The notes under the pieces were generated by a model. It was not told where the DNA came from. It saw only the letters and a program-made list of their open reading frames with translations, and did not search any database. 64,000 bases of DNA from Streptomyces cirratus (lineage in GTDB: Bacteria > Actinomycetota > Actinomycetes > Streptomycetales > Streptomycetaceae), in the NCBI RefSeq assembly GCF_014650775.1, contig NZ_BMVP01000005.1:62001-126000 (forward strand). Reading direction: 5' to 3'. Of the stretch, positions 33,434 to 42,280 are shown one piece after another. The position numbers and the translations under genes were made by a program. Position 1 is the first letter of the stretch. Each line of letters begins with the position of its first letter.

Positions 33434-33930
33434 GATTCCCCCAGGCGCCCACCGGACAGGTCGACCTCGAAGCCGCCTTCGCAATGCGGACAGGTGACCG
33501 CCGCGCGGGTGTGGCCCTCGCTGTTGACGCGCCGGTAGAAGTCCTGCAGGAACGCCACGTCGGTCGCGTACATCCGCTCCACGACCCCGGCGTGCACGTC
33601 GGTGATGGTGCCGAGCCGGGTGATCACCTGGCTGAGCAGCACCACGCTCAGGTACGCCGGGTTCTCCTTGACCCGCAGGTCGATCTGCGGGCGCAGTTCG
33701 TCGCGGGCGGTGGCCAGCCGCATCGACCCGTGCCGGTGCACGGTGCCCGCCTCGTCCACGTACCCGCGCGGCAGCTCGAACTCGAACTCCGTGCGCAGCC
33801 CGTGGTCCTGCCGCGCCGCCGCCGGAGCGGCGGCGGCCGGGGGTGGCGCCGGCTGCTCCGGGGCCGTGGCGGGAGCCGTCACCTGGAGGATCTCCTCCAG
33901 GCTGCCCGCCGTCACCGTACGCCGCCTCAT
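33430..33930 (-). CDS. eCIS-associated protein with CxxC, tail-chaperone-like position
   Basis: A 166-residue protein, overlapping the tube stop (ATGA) and the next GTG. It has a disordered Ala/Pro-rich segment at about 15-45, then a structured region: TEFEFELPRGYVDEAGTVHR, RDELRPQIDLRVKENPAYLS, and TRLGTITDVHAGVVERMYAT. A single CPHC near residue 146 is followed by GGFEVDLSGGR. The FELPRGY(V/L)D...G..H plus 'eL.p..d.rv..np' pattern is that of tail-assembly proteins placed after the tube gene in eCIS and phage loci. I infer a role as tail-tube or tape-measure chaperone; function is not demonstrated. Confidence 0.8.
   Translation of the reverse strand: MRRRTVTAGSLEEILQVTAPATAPEQPAPPPAAAAPAAARQDHGLRTEFEFELPRGYVDEAGTVHRHGSMRLATARDELRPQIDLRVKENPAYLSVVLLSQVITRLGTITDVHAGVVERMYATDVAFLQDFYRRVNSEGHTRAAVTCPHCEGGFEVDLSGGRLGES
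33436..33442 (-). other. Possible -1 frameshift slip site (GGGGGAA)
   Basis: On the coding strand the last codons of the 166-residue gene are CTG GGG GAA TCG TGA. The heptamer GGGGGAA lies one codon before the stop. A -1 shift here would enter the frame of the 52-residue gene, giving a fused long form like the gpG-gpGT and gpE-E' pairs of phages. The slip site is imperfect because the A-site codon re-pairs poorly, so this is only a candidate. Confidence 0.3.
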
Positions 33931-34367
33931 TCGACGACGATCTCCTCGAACACGATGGTCACGGACTCGGTGGCCGCGGCGGACTCGCCGGCCTTGAGGG
34001 AGGGGCCCTCCCACTTGGAGGCCCACCCGTTCATCAGCTGGATGCGGCGGACGGTCTCGCCCGTGGAGTCCTTGATCTCGATGGTGAGGTTCTGCCGCGC
34101 GGTGTCGACTGCCCCGTTGTTCAGGGTTTCCTTGATCCACTTGGTGAACTCGCTGCTCTTGTCGAGTCCCCGGGTGATCGTGACCTCGCCGGCCTGGCGG
34201 GCGCCGGGCTGCTTGCGGATGATCTGCTTGCCGTCCTTGCTGACCTGACGGACCTCGACCACCTCCTCCTCGACGGTCATGCCGCTGATCTCCTGGACCG
34301 ATTCGACCAGGTAGCCACCGAGCTGTACGCCGAAGATGTGGGTGGAAAGAGCATCGCCCTCTGCCAT
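33927..34367 (-). CDS. cis1: Inner tail tube protein (Cis1)
   Basis: A 146-residue gp19/Hcp-fold tube subunit: THIFGVQLGGYLVESVQEIS, KQPGARQAGEVTITRGLDKS, and LMNGWASKWEGPSLKAGES are typical of Afp1/Pvc1 proteins. It polymerises into the inner tube ejected on contraction. ATG 34367 has an AGGAGAGGTGA site. It lies 50 bases after the sheath gene, a normal eCIS order. The second, more distant tube paralogue is at 29568-29993. Confidence 0.95.
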   Translation of the reverse strand: MAEGDALSTHIFGVQLGGYLVESVQEISGMTVEEEVVEVRQVSKDGKQIIRKQPGARQAGEVTITRGLDKSSEFTKWIKETLNNGAVDTARQNLTIEIKDSTGETVRRIQLMNGWASKWEGPSLKAGESAAATESVTIVFEEIVVE

Positions 34368-34417
34368 GACTGTCTGTCACCTCTCCTTGCTGGAAACGAA
34401 TGTGATGAACGCGCGGG

Positions 34418-35980
34418 TCACTCGTCGACGAGGCTGGTGCTGTCGGAGAACTGGGCCAGCCGGAACACCACGAACTCGGCGGGCTTGACGGGCGACACGC
34501 CGATCTCACAGATCACCCGGCCCAGGTCGATCGACTCCTGCGGGTTGTTGTCCCGGTCGCACTTGACGTAGAACGCCTCCGCCGCCGTACGCCCGAACAG
34601 CGCGCCGTTGCGCCACTCCTCGGTGAGGAACGCGGTCACGTTGCGCCGGATGCTCGACCAGAGCCGGTCGTCGTTGGGCTCGAAGACCACCCACTGGGTG
34701 CCCAGGAGGATCGACTCCTCCAGGTAGTTGAAGAGGCGGCGCACGTTCAGGTAGCGCCAGGCCGGGTCGGAGGACAGGGTGCGGGCGCCCCAGATCCGGA
34801 TGCCCCGGCCGGGGAAGGCGCGTACGCAGTTCACCCCGATGGGGTTCAGCAGGTCCTGCTCGCCCTTGCTCAGGCGCAGTTCCAGGTCCACGGCACCGCG
34901 GATCACCTCGTTGGCGGGGGCCTTGTGGACACCGCGCTCGGCGTCACTGCGCGCCCACACGCCGGCGATGTGACCGCTCGGCGGGACGGTCGCGTTGCGC
35001 CCGGCGGCCGGGTCGAAGACGCGGATCCACGGGTAGTACAGGGCGGCGTAGCGGGAGTCGTAGCCCGCCTCGTCGTTGCGCCAGCTGCGGACCTGCTGCG
35101 CGGAGAGCCCGGGCGGGCTGTCGAGGACGGCCACCCGGTCGCCCATCTGCTCGCAGTGCGAGATCACCGCGAGCTGCACCGTGCGCACGCCCTCGGAGTC
35201 GATGTCGCCGCGCTCGTAGGCGCTCATCAGGTCCGGCACCGCGACCATGGTGATCTCGTCGATGGTCTCCAGGCCGGCGAACCCGGTACGGGCCCCCGCG
35301 TCACCGACGTACTCGGCCGGGTCGAGCCGGGCCACGTCGCCGCCCTGGCCGGCCGGAGCGGGCGCTGCGGCCGCGGCGTCCGGGACGGCAACGGTCTGGC
35401 CGGCGGGCCGGGTCTGGGCCGCGCCGCGCTGCTCGGTGACCTCGATCAGCTTCGAGGCGCGGGCCACGGAGACGAGGTAGCCCTTGACGTTCTTGCGGGC
35501 GGACGCCTCGTAGGTCTCGGCGACCTGGTCGCCCTGCCGGACTACGATCTTGAAGCGGTCCTCGGGCGGGTTCTCGCCGTCCGCGTCGGCGATCTCCACG
35601 GACACGCCGGTGACGCCCGGCCGGGCCGCGACCAGGAAGCCGCCGAGCTCGACCGGGTCCACGGAGCGGGGCTGGGGGCGTCCGCCGGTGGCGGCCGGTG
35701 CGGAGGCCCCCGCACCGGACCCGCCGATGCGGACGACGTACGCGGCGCCGCCGCCGTTGGCGAAGTACCCGTACACGGAGTGGGGCAGGTAGGCGCCCTC
35801 GGTGAAGCCGCCGAAGTGCTGGGTGTACTGGTCCCAGCTGGTGACCAGCGTCGGCTCGTGGAAGGGCCCGCTCTGGGCGAAGCCGACGAACGCGGCGACG
35901 GCGGTGCCGACCCCTTCGATGGGGCGGGCACCGGACTGCACCTCCTCCACGTACACGCCCGGGGTGAGGTACGTCGCCAT
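34418..35980 (-). CDS. cis2: Contractile sheath protein (Cis2)
   Basis: A 520-residue phage-tail sheath subunit. It starts ATYLTPGVYVEEVQSG with ARPIEGVGTAVAAFVGFAQ, the canonical sheath N-terminus with the linker arm. The C-terminal region contains DPAWRYLNVRRLFNYLEESI then LLGTQWVVFEPND and GVSPVKPAEFVVFRLAQFSD, forming the interlocking C-arm. A variable insertion lies at about 90-225. GAAGGAGCGATCA is the ribosome site. It is the first gene of the main structural operon, with 162 bases separating it from the ATPase gene. Only one sheath gene is present, where Afp has three. Confidence 0.97.
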   Translation of the reverse strand: MATYLTPGVYVEEVQSGARPIEGVGTAVAAFVGFAQSGPFHEPTLVTSWDQYTQHFGGFTEGAYLPHSVYGYFANGGGAAYVVRIGGSGAGASAPAATGGRPQPRSVDPVELGGFLVAARPGVTGVSVEIADADGENPPEDRFKIVVRQGDQVAETYEASARKNVKGYLVSVARASKLIEVTEQRGAAQTRPAGQTVAVPDAAAAAPAPAGQGGDVARLDPAEYVGDAGARTGFAGLETIDEITMVAVPDLMSAYERGDIDSEGVRTVQLAVISHCEQMGDRVAVLDSPPGLSAQQVRSWRNDEAGYDSRYAALYYPWIRVFDPAAGRNATVPPSGHIAGVWARSDAERGVHKAPANEVIRGAVDLELRLSKGEQDLLNPIGVNCVRAFPGRGIRIWGARTLSSDPAWRYLNVRRLFNYLEESILLGTQWVVFEPNDDRLWSSIRRNVTAFLTEEWRNGALFGRTAAEAFYVKCDRDNNPQESIDLGRVICEIGVSPVKPAEFVVFRLAQFSDSTSLVDE

Positions 35981-36142
35981 TGATCGCTCCTTCGTATAAC
36001 GGCCAGTGCATCAGGTCCGTCCACAGCCTTTCCGGCGGAGATCACCGACGGGAGGTGCGTTCGGACCTGGCCGGGGGCAGGTGCGCTGCCCTCCCGGTCG
36101 CCACCGCGGGACCTTCCAGGCAGCGCGGCCGTCCCGTCCGGC

Positions 36143-38239
36143 TCACACGTGGGCGACCTGGTCCGCGTACGGCCCGAACTCGCCGGCCAGGACCAGCCGG
36201 CCGAGCTTGCGGTACTCCTGGGCGACGGCCGTCACCACCTGCCCCATGGTCAGCGGTTCCCCCGAAGCGGCCGCGAAGTAGGCGGCGGTCACCGCGCAGG
36301 CCCGGATCGAGCCTCCGGCCAGTTCGAACCGGTCCGCGCAGAAGGCGAGATCGAGGTCGTCGGCCCTGGGCACCGGGCTGCCCAGGCAGCGCTCCCACAG
36401 GGCCAGGCGCTGGGTGGCGTCGGGCACCGGGAAGTCCGCGACCACGTCCAGGCGGCGGGTGAACGCCTCGTCGAGGTTGGCCCGCAGGTTGGTGGTCAGG
36501 ATGGCGATGCCGTCGAAGGACTCCATCCGCTGCAACAGGTAGGCCGACTCCATGTTGGCGTGCTTGTCGTGGGCGCCCTTCACCTCTGAGCGCTTGCCGA
36601 AGATCGCGTCGGCCTCGTCGAACAGCAGCACCGCGTTGACGGCCGACGCCTCGGTGAAGATCCGCTCCAGGTTCTTCTCGGTCTCGCCGACGTATTTGTC
36701 GACGACCGTCGACAGGTCCACCACGTACAGGTCCATGCCCAGGTCGGCCGCCACGACTTCGGCCGACATGGTCTTTCCGGTGCCGGAGGAGCCCGCGAAC
36801 AGCGCGATCACCCCGCGTCCGCGCCCGCCGCCGGGCCGCATGCCCCACTGGCCGAGCACCTGGTCGCGGTGGCGGGCGCGCACCGCGAGGTCCCGTAGCC
36901 GGCGGTGGGTGGGGGCGGGCAGCACCAGGTCGTCCCAGCCCACCGCGGGCTCCACCCGGCGGGCGAGGCGGGCGAGGCCCGCGCCGTTCTGGGCGCGTAC
37001 GGCGGTGCGCAGGTCGGCGGCGGAGAGCGGGCGGCCGTCGAGCGCGGCCGTACGCGTCGCGGCGCCGGCGGCGCGGCGCAGCTGCCCGGCGTCGAGGCGG
37101 TGCGCGGCCACGGACCGGGCGAGCGCGTCGGCCCCGGCGGCGGCCCCGGCCGGTCCGCCCTCCTCGGCGTGCTCCGCGGCGGCCCGCTCCAGCGCGTGCC
37201 GCCAGCGCGCGGCCTGCCGTTCGGGAGTGGGGGCCGCCACCGTCAGGGTGACGGGGGTGTCGGCGGCCCAGGCGGGTTCCCAGCCGCTCGTGCCGTAGGT
37301 GAACAGGGGGATGTCCCGCAGCACCGTGCACAGGGTGCGCAGGACGCGGGCCCGTTCGTCGGGCTTGTCGGACAGTTCCTCGACCGGTCCGAGCAGCACG
37401 CCGCCGCCCATCAGCCGGGCCTCGCGGGCCACGGCCCGGACGAGGCCGGGCACGGTGCGGGTGTCGTGCGCCAGCGCCGCCGCGGCCAGGCCCAGGGGGC
37501 GCAGTCCGCGCGCGCGGAGCGCGGCGGCGGCCAGGCCCTCGGCGTCGCCGCCGCGGGTCCGCAGGTGGACGTGGCCGGTGCCGCTGCCGGCCGCGGCGGA
37601 GGCCCGGTGCAGCTCGGCCGGGTCGACGGCGGGGTCGTCGGCGGGGTCGCCGAGCACGTCGGCCAGTCTGGGGTCGGGCGAGGCGCTGCCGAGCAGGTGG
37701 GCGGTGACCCGGTCGGGAACGACCAGCACCCGGGACAGGGGCGGCCGTTCGGGCTCGGTGACCTCCAGCAGGCCGCCCGCGACGAGCGGCGCGGTCGGGG
37801 CGAGCCGGAACCGCGCCGCCGCCGTCCCGGTGCGGCCGCACAGTTCCAGGGCCAGTCCGACGGTCGGCCGACGGCGCGTCAGGTCGTCGTTGAGGTAGCC
37901 GTAGAGCCGCTCGAAGCGGGCGTCCAGGTCCGGCGCGAGGGCGATCAGGAGCAGGTCCACGTCCAGCGGCGCCAGCGCGAAGCGCCTGGCCAGGACGTCG
38001 AGCGGGGAGCCGAGCGGGGGACCGTCCGGGTCGAGCGGGGGCAGGTCGGCCTGGTGCCCCGGGTCCAGGATCCGGGCGACCGCCTCAGGGGTGAGGTACT
38101 GGCCCCGGTACGGGTCGTCCGGATCGGGATCGACGGCGCGGCGCAGCGCGACGGCCTGCCGTACCCGCTCCTCGACGAGCCGCAGCCGTGTCCACAGGTA
38201 CGGGACCGGGTGGGCCGCAGCCCGTACGGTGTGCGTCAC
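36143..38239 (-). CDS. cis15: eCIS AAA+ ATPase (Cis15)
   Basis: A 698-residue AAA+ ATPase, start GTG 38239 overlapping the DUF4255 stop (GTGA). An N-terminal domain (about 10-420) precedes one AAA+ module: Walker A GSSGTGKT at 483-490, Walker B VLLFDEADAIFGKR near 545, sensor region ILTTNLRANLDEAFTRRLD with arginine finger. This is the Afp15/Pvc15 ATPase family needed for particle assembly or cargo loading. The frame is open about 160 codons further upstream, but that part is antisense-like composition over the neighbour. The sheath operon begins 163 bases downstream. Confidence 0.94.
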   Translation of the reverse strand: MTHTVRAAAHPVPYLWTRLRLVEERVRQAVALRRAVDPDPDDPYRGQYLTPEAVARILDPGHQADLPPLDPDGPPLGSPLDVLARRFALAPLDVDLLLIALAPDLDARFERLYGYLNDDLTRRRPTVGLALELCGRTGTAAARFRLAPTAPLVAGGLLEVTEPERPPLSRVLVVPDRVTAHLLGSASPDPRLADVLGDPADDPAVDPAELHRASAAAGSGTGHVHLRTRGGDAEGLAAAALRARGLRPLGLAAAALAHDTRTVPGLVRAVAREARLMGGGVLLGPVEELSDKPDERARVLRTLCTVLRDIPLFTYGTSGWEPAWAADTPVTLTVAAPTPERQAARWRHALERAAAEHAEEGGPAGAAAGADALARSVAAHRLDAGQLRRAAGAATRTAALDGRPLSAADLRTAVRAQNGAGLARLARRVEPAVGWDDLVLPAPTHRRLRDLAVRARHRDQVLGQWGMRPGGGRGRGVIALFAGSSGTGKTMSAEVVAADLGMDLYVVDLSTVVDKYVGETEKNLERIFTEASAVNAVLLFDEADAIFGKRSEVKGAHDKHANMESAYLLQRMESFDGIAILTTNLRANLDEAFTRRLDVVADFPVPDATQRLALWERCLGSPVPRADDLDLAFCADRFELAGGSIRACAVTAAYFAAASGEPLTMGQVVTAVAQEYRKLGRLVLAGEFGPYADQVAHV

Positions 38240-38958
38240 GGCTGCCGTTCCCCCCGCCGCCGGCGGGCCGGGGCCTGCGCCCGTTCCCGAGTGCCGCCGA
38301 AGCCCTCCCGGCCCGGCTCGGCCACCTCCACGTAGCGCAGCCGGCGCAGGGCCTCCGGGGTTTCCCGCTCGTCCGGTCCGGGCGGGCCGGTGCGCTGCCC
38401 GGAGCGGACGGCGAGCCCCTCGGTCACCGGCGGGGCGACGGCCGTGGTCGCCCCGGCCAGCGGCGCCCGTACGCGCAGTCCCAGCGACGGCTTCAGTTCC
38501 CCGCCCAGCGCCGACCACACGTCGGAGGCGGCGGGCGCGTCGAGCCCGGTGCCGCCGCCGTCCATGCCCACGATCAGGCCGAGTTCGGCGAGCGAGCCGG
38601 TGAGCAGGCGCGGGGGCAGCGAGTCGGTCGACACGAGGCAGGCCAGCACCTGGGAGAGCAGCCGGTGTTCGTCCTGCGGCCGGCTCGCCCATGCGGTGAC
38701 CAGGTACGTCAGCTCGAACCACCGCGCCGGGGCGCGGCGCGCGGCGAGGAACCCGTCCGCGTCGTACACCTCGCCCCCGCCGCTCGCGCGCCGGGTGTGG
38801 TCCTCGCGCACGTCGTACAGGAACACGCAGACCGTGGGGGCGCTGCGGCGCGCTGCCCAGTCCCGCGTCGGCGCGTCGAACACCACCTCGACGCCCGACG
38901 CCTCCAGGCCGGACTCCGCCAGCAGTTGGCGGAGCCCTTCGTCGACCTCGTGGATCAC
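38236..38958 (-). CDS. cis16: DUF4255 (Pvc16-like) tail terminator/cap protein (Cis16)
   Basis: A 240-residue protein starting at GTG (VIHEVDEGLRQLLAES). It has the Pvc16 N-domain pattern: VEVVFDAPTRDWAARRSAPT, VCVFLYDVREDHTRR, RWFELTYLVTAWA, and EHRLLSQVLACL. In Afp/Pvc particles this protein caps tube and sheath at the distal end. The C-terminal tail is disordered and basic. Starts overlap the end of the TolB-like gene, and the stop overlaps the ATPase gene, so all three are translationally coupled. Confidence 0.93.
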   Translation of the reverse strand: MIHEVDEGLRQLLAESGLEASGVEVVFDAPTRDWAARRSAPTVCVFLYDVREDHTRRASGGGEVYDADGFLAARRAPARWFELTYLVTAWASRPQDEHRLLSQVLACLVSTDSLPPRLLTGSLAELGLIVGMDGGGTGLDAPAASDVWSALGGELKPSLGLRVRAPLAGATTAVAPPVTEGLAVRSGQRTGPPGPDERETPEALRRLRYVEVAEPGREGFGGTRERAQAPARRRRGERQP

Positions 38959-41900
38959 CGGCGGACCGTCTCGTTGGGCGGCTGGATGGTGCCGCTGACG
39001 ACCAGGAAGCCGGTCTGCACCGGGGAGAAGCCGGGGCCGCTCGCGGTGATGGTGCGGGGGCCGGTCTGGTCCTTGGCGAGGATCAGCAGCTGGCCGATGA
39101 ACCGGCCGTCCCGACCGGGCCGGGTCGGCGCGGCCGCGGCCGTGATGCCCGGCTGCCACGTGAACCGCACCGGCGCGCCGGGCGGGAAGTCCTCGCCGCG
39201 CACCGAGGTGACGAAGCCGGGCTTGCCGATCGGCGGCACCGCGACGATGCGCGGCTGGAGGATGCGCAGCTGCTGGCGGGCGTTGTTGTCGCCGGGGTCG
39301 GCGTCGGTGCCGGTCGTGGTGAGGGCGCCGGTCAGCAGGCCGGTGAGCGCCTTGTCGGGGCTGAGGACGACCTGGATGACGGTCCGGGCGCCCGGGGCCA
39401 GGTCCGGCAGCGCGCACGTCCAGGCCTGGTCGCAGCCGGGCGGCGGCCCGCCGTGCGGGACGCCCTCGGGGAGTCCGATGCGCAGCCGCAGGCCGGTGGC
39501 GAGGGCGTTGCGGCCGTTGCGGACGGTGTACGTGACCACGACGCGGCCCCCCACGTAGCCGGGGTTCGGCTGCGCCGTGAGGCTCAGCCCGGGCCCGGCC
39601 GGCGGCGCGGGCGGCGCGGGCGTGGTGGTCGGCGGGGCCGGGGTGGGCGGCTGCGAGGTGGTCGGCGGGGTGGGTGTGGGGGTGGGCGACGTCGGGGGTT
39701 CGGGCGCCGCGCGCACCGGCACCACGGTCCGGTCGGCATTGTCCGTGGGGCGGGGGTCGAGCACCGTACCGGTGACGGACCAGTCCACGGGCTGGTCGCC
39801 GGGGGTGACGCCGGTGAGGGTGGCGGTCACCGGGACGGTGGCGCCGGGGGGCACCACGCCGAGGGCGCAGGTCAGCGCCGCCGCGTCACAGGTGGCGCCG
39901 GGCGCGGTGAGCCCGGTCACGGTGAGGCCGGCCGGCGGCGCGACGGTCAGCCGGGTGCCCGGTGAGGCCGCCGGGCCGTGGTTGACGACGTCGACCCGGA
40001 CGCTGGCGGAGTCGCCGACGGTGAGCGGCGCGGCCTTGTCGGGCGCCTGGACGGCGAGGTCCACCGACTGCTGCACACCGGGTTCCTTCTGCCGGCCCGG
40101 CAGGCCGCTGACGAGCAGCCGGTGCGCACCTGAGGCCACGTCCACCAACTTCAGCTTCTCCGGGCTGTTGGCCGCCCGGGAGCCGCGGGCGCTGAGCACC
40201 AGGCTCTTGCCGTCGGCCGTCCAGGCGGCGTCGCGGGGCTGGAACGGGCCGCCGGCCGGGGTGTCCGGCAGGTCCCGGCCGCAGGCCCCGGGTACGTCGC
40301 GGGCGGCGGCGGGCAGCAGGACCCGGCAGGAGCCGCCGGTCGCCGAGGCCAGCAGGATGCCTCCGCTTTCGTCGAGGCGGCCGCCGCCCTTCTTGCGGTT
40401 GAAGGCGAGGGTGACGCCGTCCGGCGAGAACGCCGGGCTGTCGTCGATGACCTCGCAGGCACCGGGGCAGATACCGGCGCTCAGGTCGCGCTGCCGGTCG
40501 AGGTGGTCCACCGGAACGGTCCAGACGTGCTTGTTGCCGCCACCGCCGTTGATCACGTGGTTACGGGTGAAGGCCAGGGTCGTGCCGTCGGAGGACCAGG
40601 TGGGCTGGGCGTCACCGGTCCAGGCCTGGCCCTCCGGCGAGCGGACTTCGCCGCGCAGCGCCCCGGTCGCGGCGTCCGCGATCAGGATCCGCCCCCGGCC
40701 CGAGGCCCCGCCGACCCCGCCCGGCGAGGTCCGGGTGAAGGCCAGCAGCCTGCCGTCGGGGGAGAACGTCGGGTCGGTGTCCCAGTCCTTGGGGCCGCGG
40801 CCCGCGAGCGGCAGGGGCGCCGCGTTGGCGCCGTCGGCGTCGGCCGTCCAGATCCGCTCGATGCGGCCGTCGGGCGTGTCCTCGAAGCGGGTCAGCACGA
40901 TCCGCCGGCCGTCGGGTGTGTAGTTCTGCCGCTCGGTCCACGGGTCGGACCCGGCGGCGGGCTGGAACAGGGGGTCCTTGGCCGGGTCCGTGTTCGTGTC
41001 GGCGGCCGGGTCCTCCTTGAGGATGGTCAGGCCCAGGTCGCGGGGGTCGGAGCCGTCCATCCGGGCGTCCTGCAGGGTCACCACGTGCGGCCCGGCCGCC
41101 GAGGTGCGCTCGACCACCGTTCCGCCGCCGTTCAGCGGACCGAGCCAGGTCGGCGAGCCGACCTCGCGGTCCTCGCTGAGCACCACGTCTGGGGTCTTGT
41201 CCGAGTGCGCGGGCACCCGGAACACGTGGTCCCAGTCGCCCTCGCAGGTACAGGTCCGGTCCGGGCTGAGGAAGAGCAGCCCGTCCCCGTCGGGCAGCCA
41301 GGCTGCCCCGCGGGTACGCCAGCCCGCCTGAGCACCCGACAGCAGCGGCCCGCCGCCGCGCCCGTCGGTCCACCAAAGGCGCGGCCCGTTCGGCCCGGTG
41401 GCGGTGTACGCGATCACCTCCCGGTTCTCCGCGTCGTCCACCGGGTTCCACACCGGCTCGGTGGCCGTGCCGTTGGCGGGGTCGGAGACGCGGGTGGCCG
41501 GGCCGCCCCGCAGGGCGCGTACGTACACCTGCCGTCCGGCGGTCCGGTCGTCGTCGGAGGAGTACGCCAGCCGTGCGCCGTCCGGCGAGACCGTCGGGTG
41601 CTCCTCGTTCGCGGGGGTGTCGGTCAGCCGGGTGAGCCCGGTGCCGTCGGTCTGCACCCGCCACAGGTCGCGTTGGACGCCGCCGCCGGGCCCGGCCGGC
41701 CCGGCCGCGTCGAAGACGACCGACCGGCCGTCCGGGGTCAGCCGCGGGTTCGCCGCGTCCAGGCCGCTGGTCAGACGGCGGACCGAGCCGTCCGCGGACC
41801 GCAGGTAGACCTGCGGGGCCGGCTCGTCCCGGCGGCTCGCGAAGACCAGTCGGTCGCCCAGCGCGGCGGGCTGGACGTCCTGGTGGGCCGGGCCCTCCCC

Positions 41901-42128
41901 GAACAGCGGGGGGCTGTCCTTGCCGGTCGCCCCCACCCGGCCCAGGCTCCGGTGGCGGGTACCGGCGTACACGACCCGGCTGTCGCCGGCGTCGGCCGCG
42001 ACGGTCCGTGCCGTCGCGCCGCCCGGGCCGGCCGCCGCCGTCACCGCGAGCAGGGGGACCAGCAGCAGCAGCGGAGCGCCGGCCCTCCCCCAGCGGTGTC
42101 GCCGACTGCCGGAGTCACCCGTGCCCAT
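38955..42128 (-). CDS. Secreted TolB/PD40 beta-propeller with DUF11/CARDB-like domains, eCIS-linked
   Basis: A 1,057-residue exported protein. The signal peptide (basic start, GAPLLLLVPLLAVTAAA, about residues 13-35) is followed by many PD40/WD40-like blades (TDGTGLTRLTDTPANEEHPT, VSPDGARLAYSSD, FSPDGVTLAFNR) over about 40-560. Then comes a DUF11-type Ig domain (VNHGPAASPGTRLTVAPPAG), a Pro/Thr-rich linker near 730, a CARDB-like domain, and a C-terminal Ig-like domain (about 960-1057). ATG 42128 has a GAGGTGG site. It is first in an operon with cap and ATPase genes, an arrangement seen in Streptomyces eCIS loci, but its role outside the membrane is unknown. It might bind wall or membrane-anchored partner proteins. 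Confidence 0.87.
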   Translation of the reverse strand: MGTGDSGSRRHRWGRAGAPLLLLVPLLAVTAAAGPGGATARTVAADAGDSRVVYAGTRHRSLGRVGATGKDSPPLFGEGPAHQDVQPAALGDRLVFASRRDEPAPQVYLRSADGSVRRLTSGLDAANPRLTPDGRSVVFDAAGPAGPGGGVQRDLWRVQTDGTGLTRLTDTPANEEHPTVSPDGARLAYSSDDDRTAGRQVYVRALRGGPATRVSDPANGTATEPVWNPVDDAENREVIAYTATGPNGPRLWWTDGRGGGPLLSGAQAGWRTRGAAWLPDGDGLLFLSPDRTCTCEGDWDHVFRVPAHSDKTPDVVLSEDREVGSPTWLGPLNGGGTVVERTSAAGPHVVTLQDARMDGSDPRDLGLTILKEDPAADTNTDPAKDPLFQPAAGSDPWTERQNYTPDGRRIVLTRFEDTPDGRIERIWTADADGANAAPLPLAGRGPKDWDTDPTFSPDGRLLAFTRTSPGGVGGASGRGRILIADAATGALRGEVRSPEGQAWTGDAQPTWSSDGTTLAFTRNHVINGGGGNKHVWTVPVDHLDRQRDLSAGICPGACEVIDDSPAFSPDGVTLAFNRKKGGGRLDESGGILLASATGGSCRVLLPAAARDVPGACGRDLPDTPAGGPFQPRDAAWTADGKSLVLSARGSRAANSPEKLKLVDVASGAHRLLVSGLPGRQKEPGVQQSVDLAVQAPDKAAPLTVGDSASVRVDVVNHGPAASPGTRLTVAPPAGLTVTGLTAPGATCDAAALTCALGVVPPGATVPVTATLTGVTPGDQPVDWSVTGTVLDPRPTDNADRTVVPVRAAPEPPTSPTPTPTPPTTSQPPTPAPPTTTPAPPAPPAGPGLSLTAQPNPGYVGGRVVVTYTVRNGRNALATGLRLRIGLPEGVPHGGPPPGCDQAWTCALPDLAPGARTVIQVVLSPDKALTGLLTGALTTTGTDADPGDNNARQQLRILQPRIVAVPPIGKPGFVTSVRGEDFPPGAPVRFTWQPGITAAAAPTRPGRDGRFIGQLLILAKDQTGPRTITASGPGFSPVQTGFLVVSGTIQPPNETVRR

Positions 42129-42175
42129 AACGGTCCACCTCACAGTCCGGTACAGCTCTACGTATGACTCCGCCA

Positions 42176-42206
42176 CCCTCCCGGCCGGCAGGACCGGCCG
42201 GGAGGG
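42176..42206. terminator. Terminator downstream of the LuxR regulator gene
   Basis: A perfect 13-bp stem, CCCTCCCGGCCGG (42176-42188) with CCGGCCGGGAGGG (42194-42206), has a 5-base loop. It lies 75 bases after the LuxR gene stop and 48 bases before the start of the TolB-like gene on the same strand. It therefore separates the regulator from the structural operon. Confidence 0.85.
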
Positions 42207-42280
42207 CCGCGGGGCCGGACCCGGGGGAAGTACCGGCTGCGCTTTCGGGCAGCCGGTGGGCGGCCGCCGGGGCCGTACGG

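Noticed and set aside
30077..33538. An 1,153-codon plus-strand open frame opposite the large Pro/Ala-rich eCIS gene.
   Set aside because: Antisense frame typical of GC-rich, low-complexity DNA. The minus-strand gene has the operon spacing and structured ends, whereas the plus frame is Arg/Pro/Gly noise.
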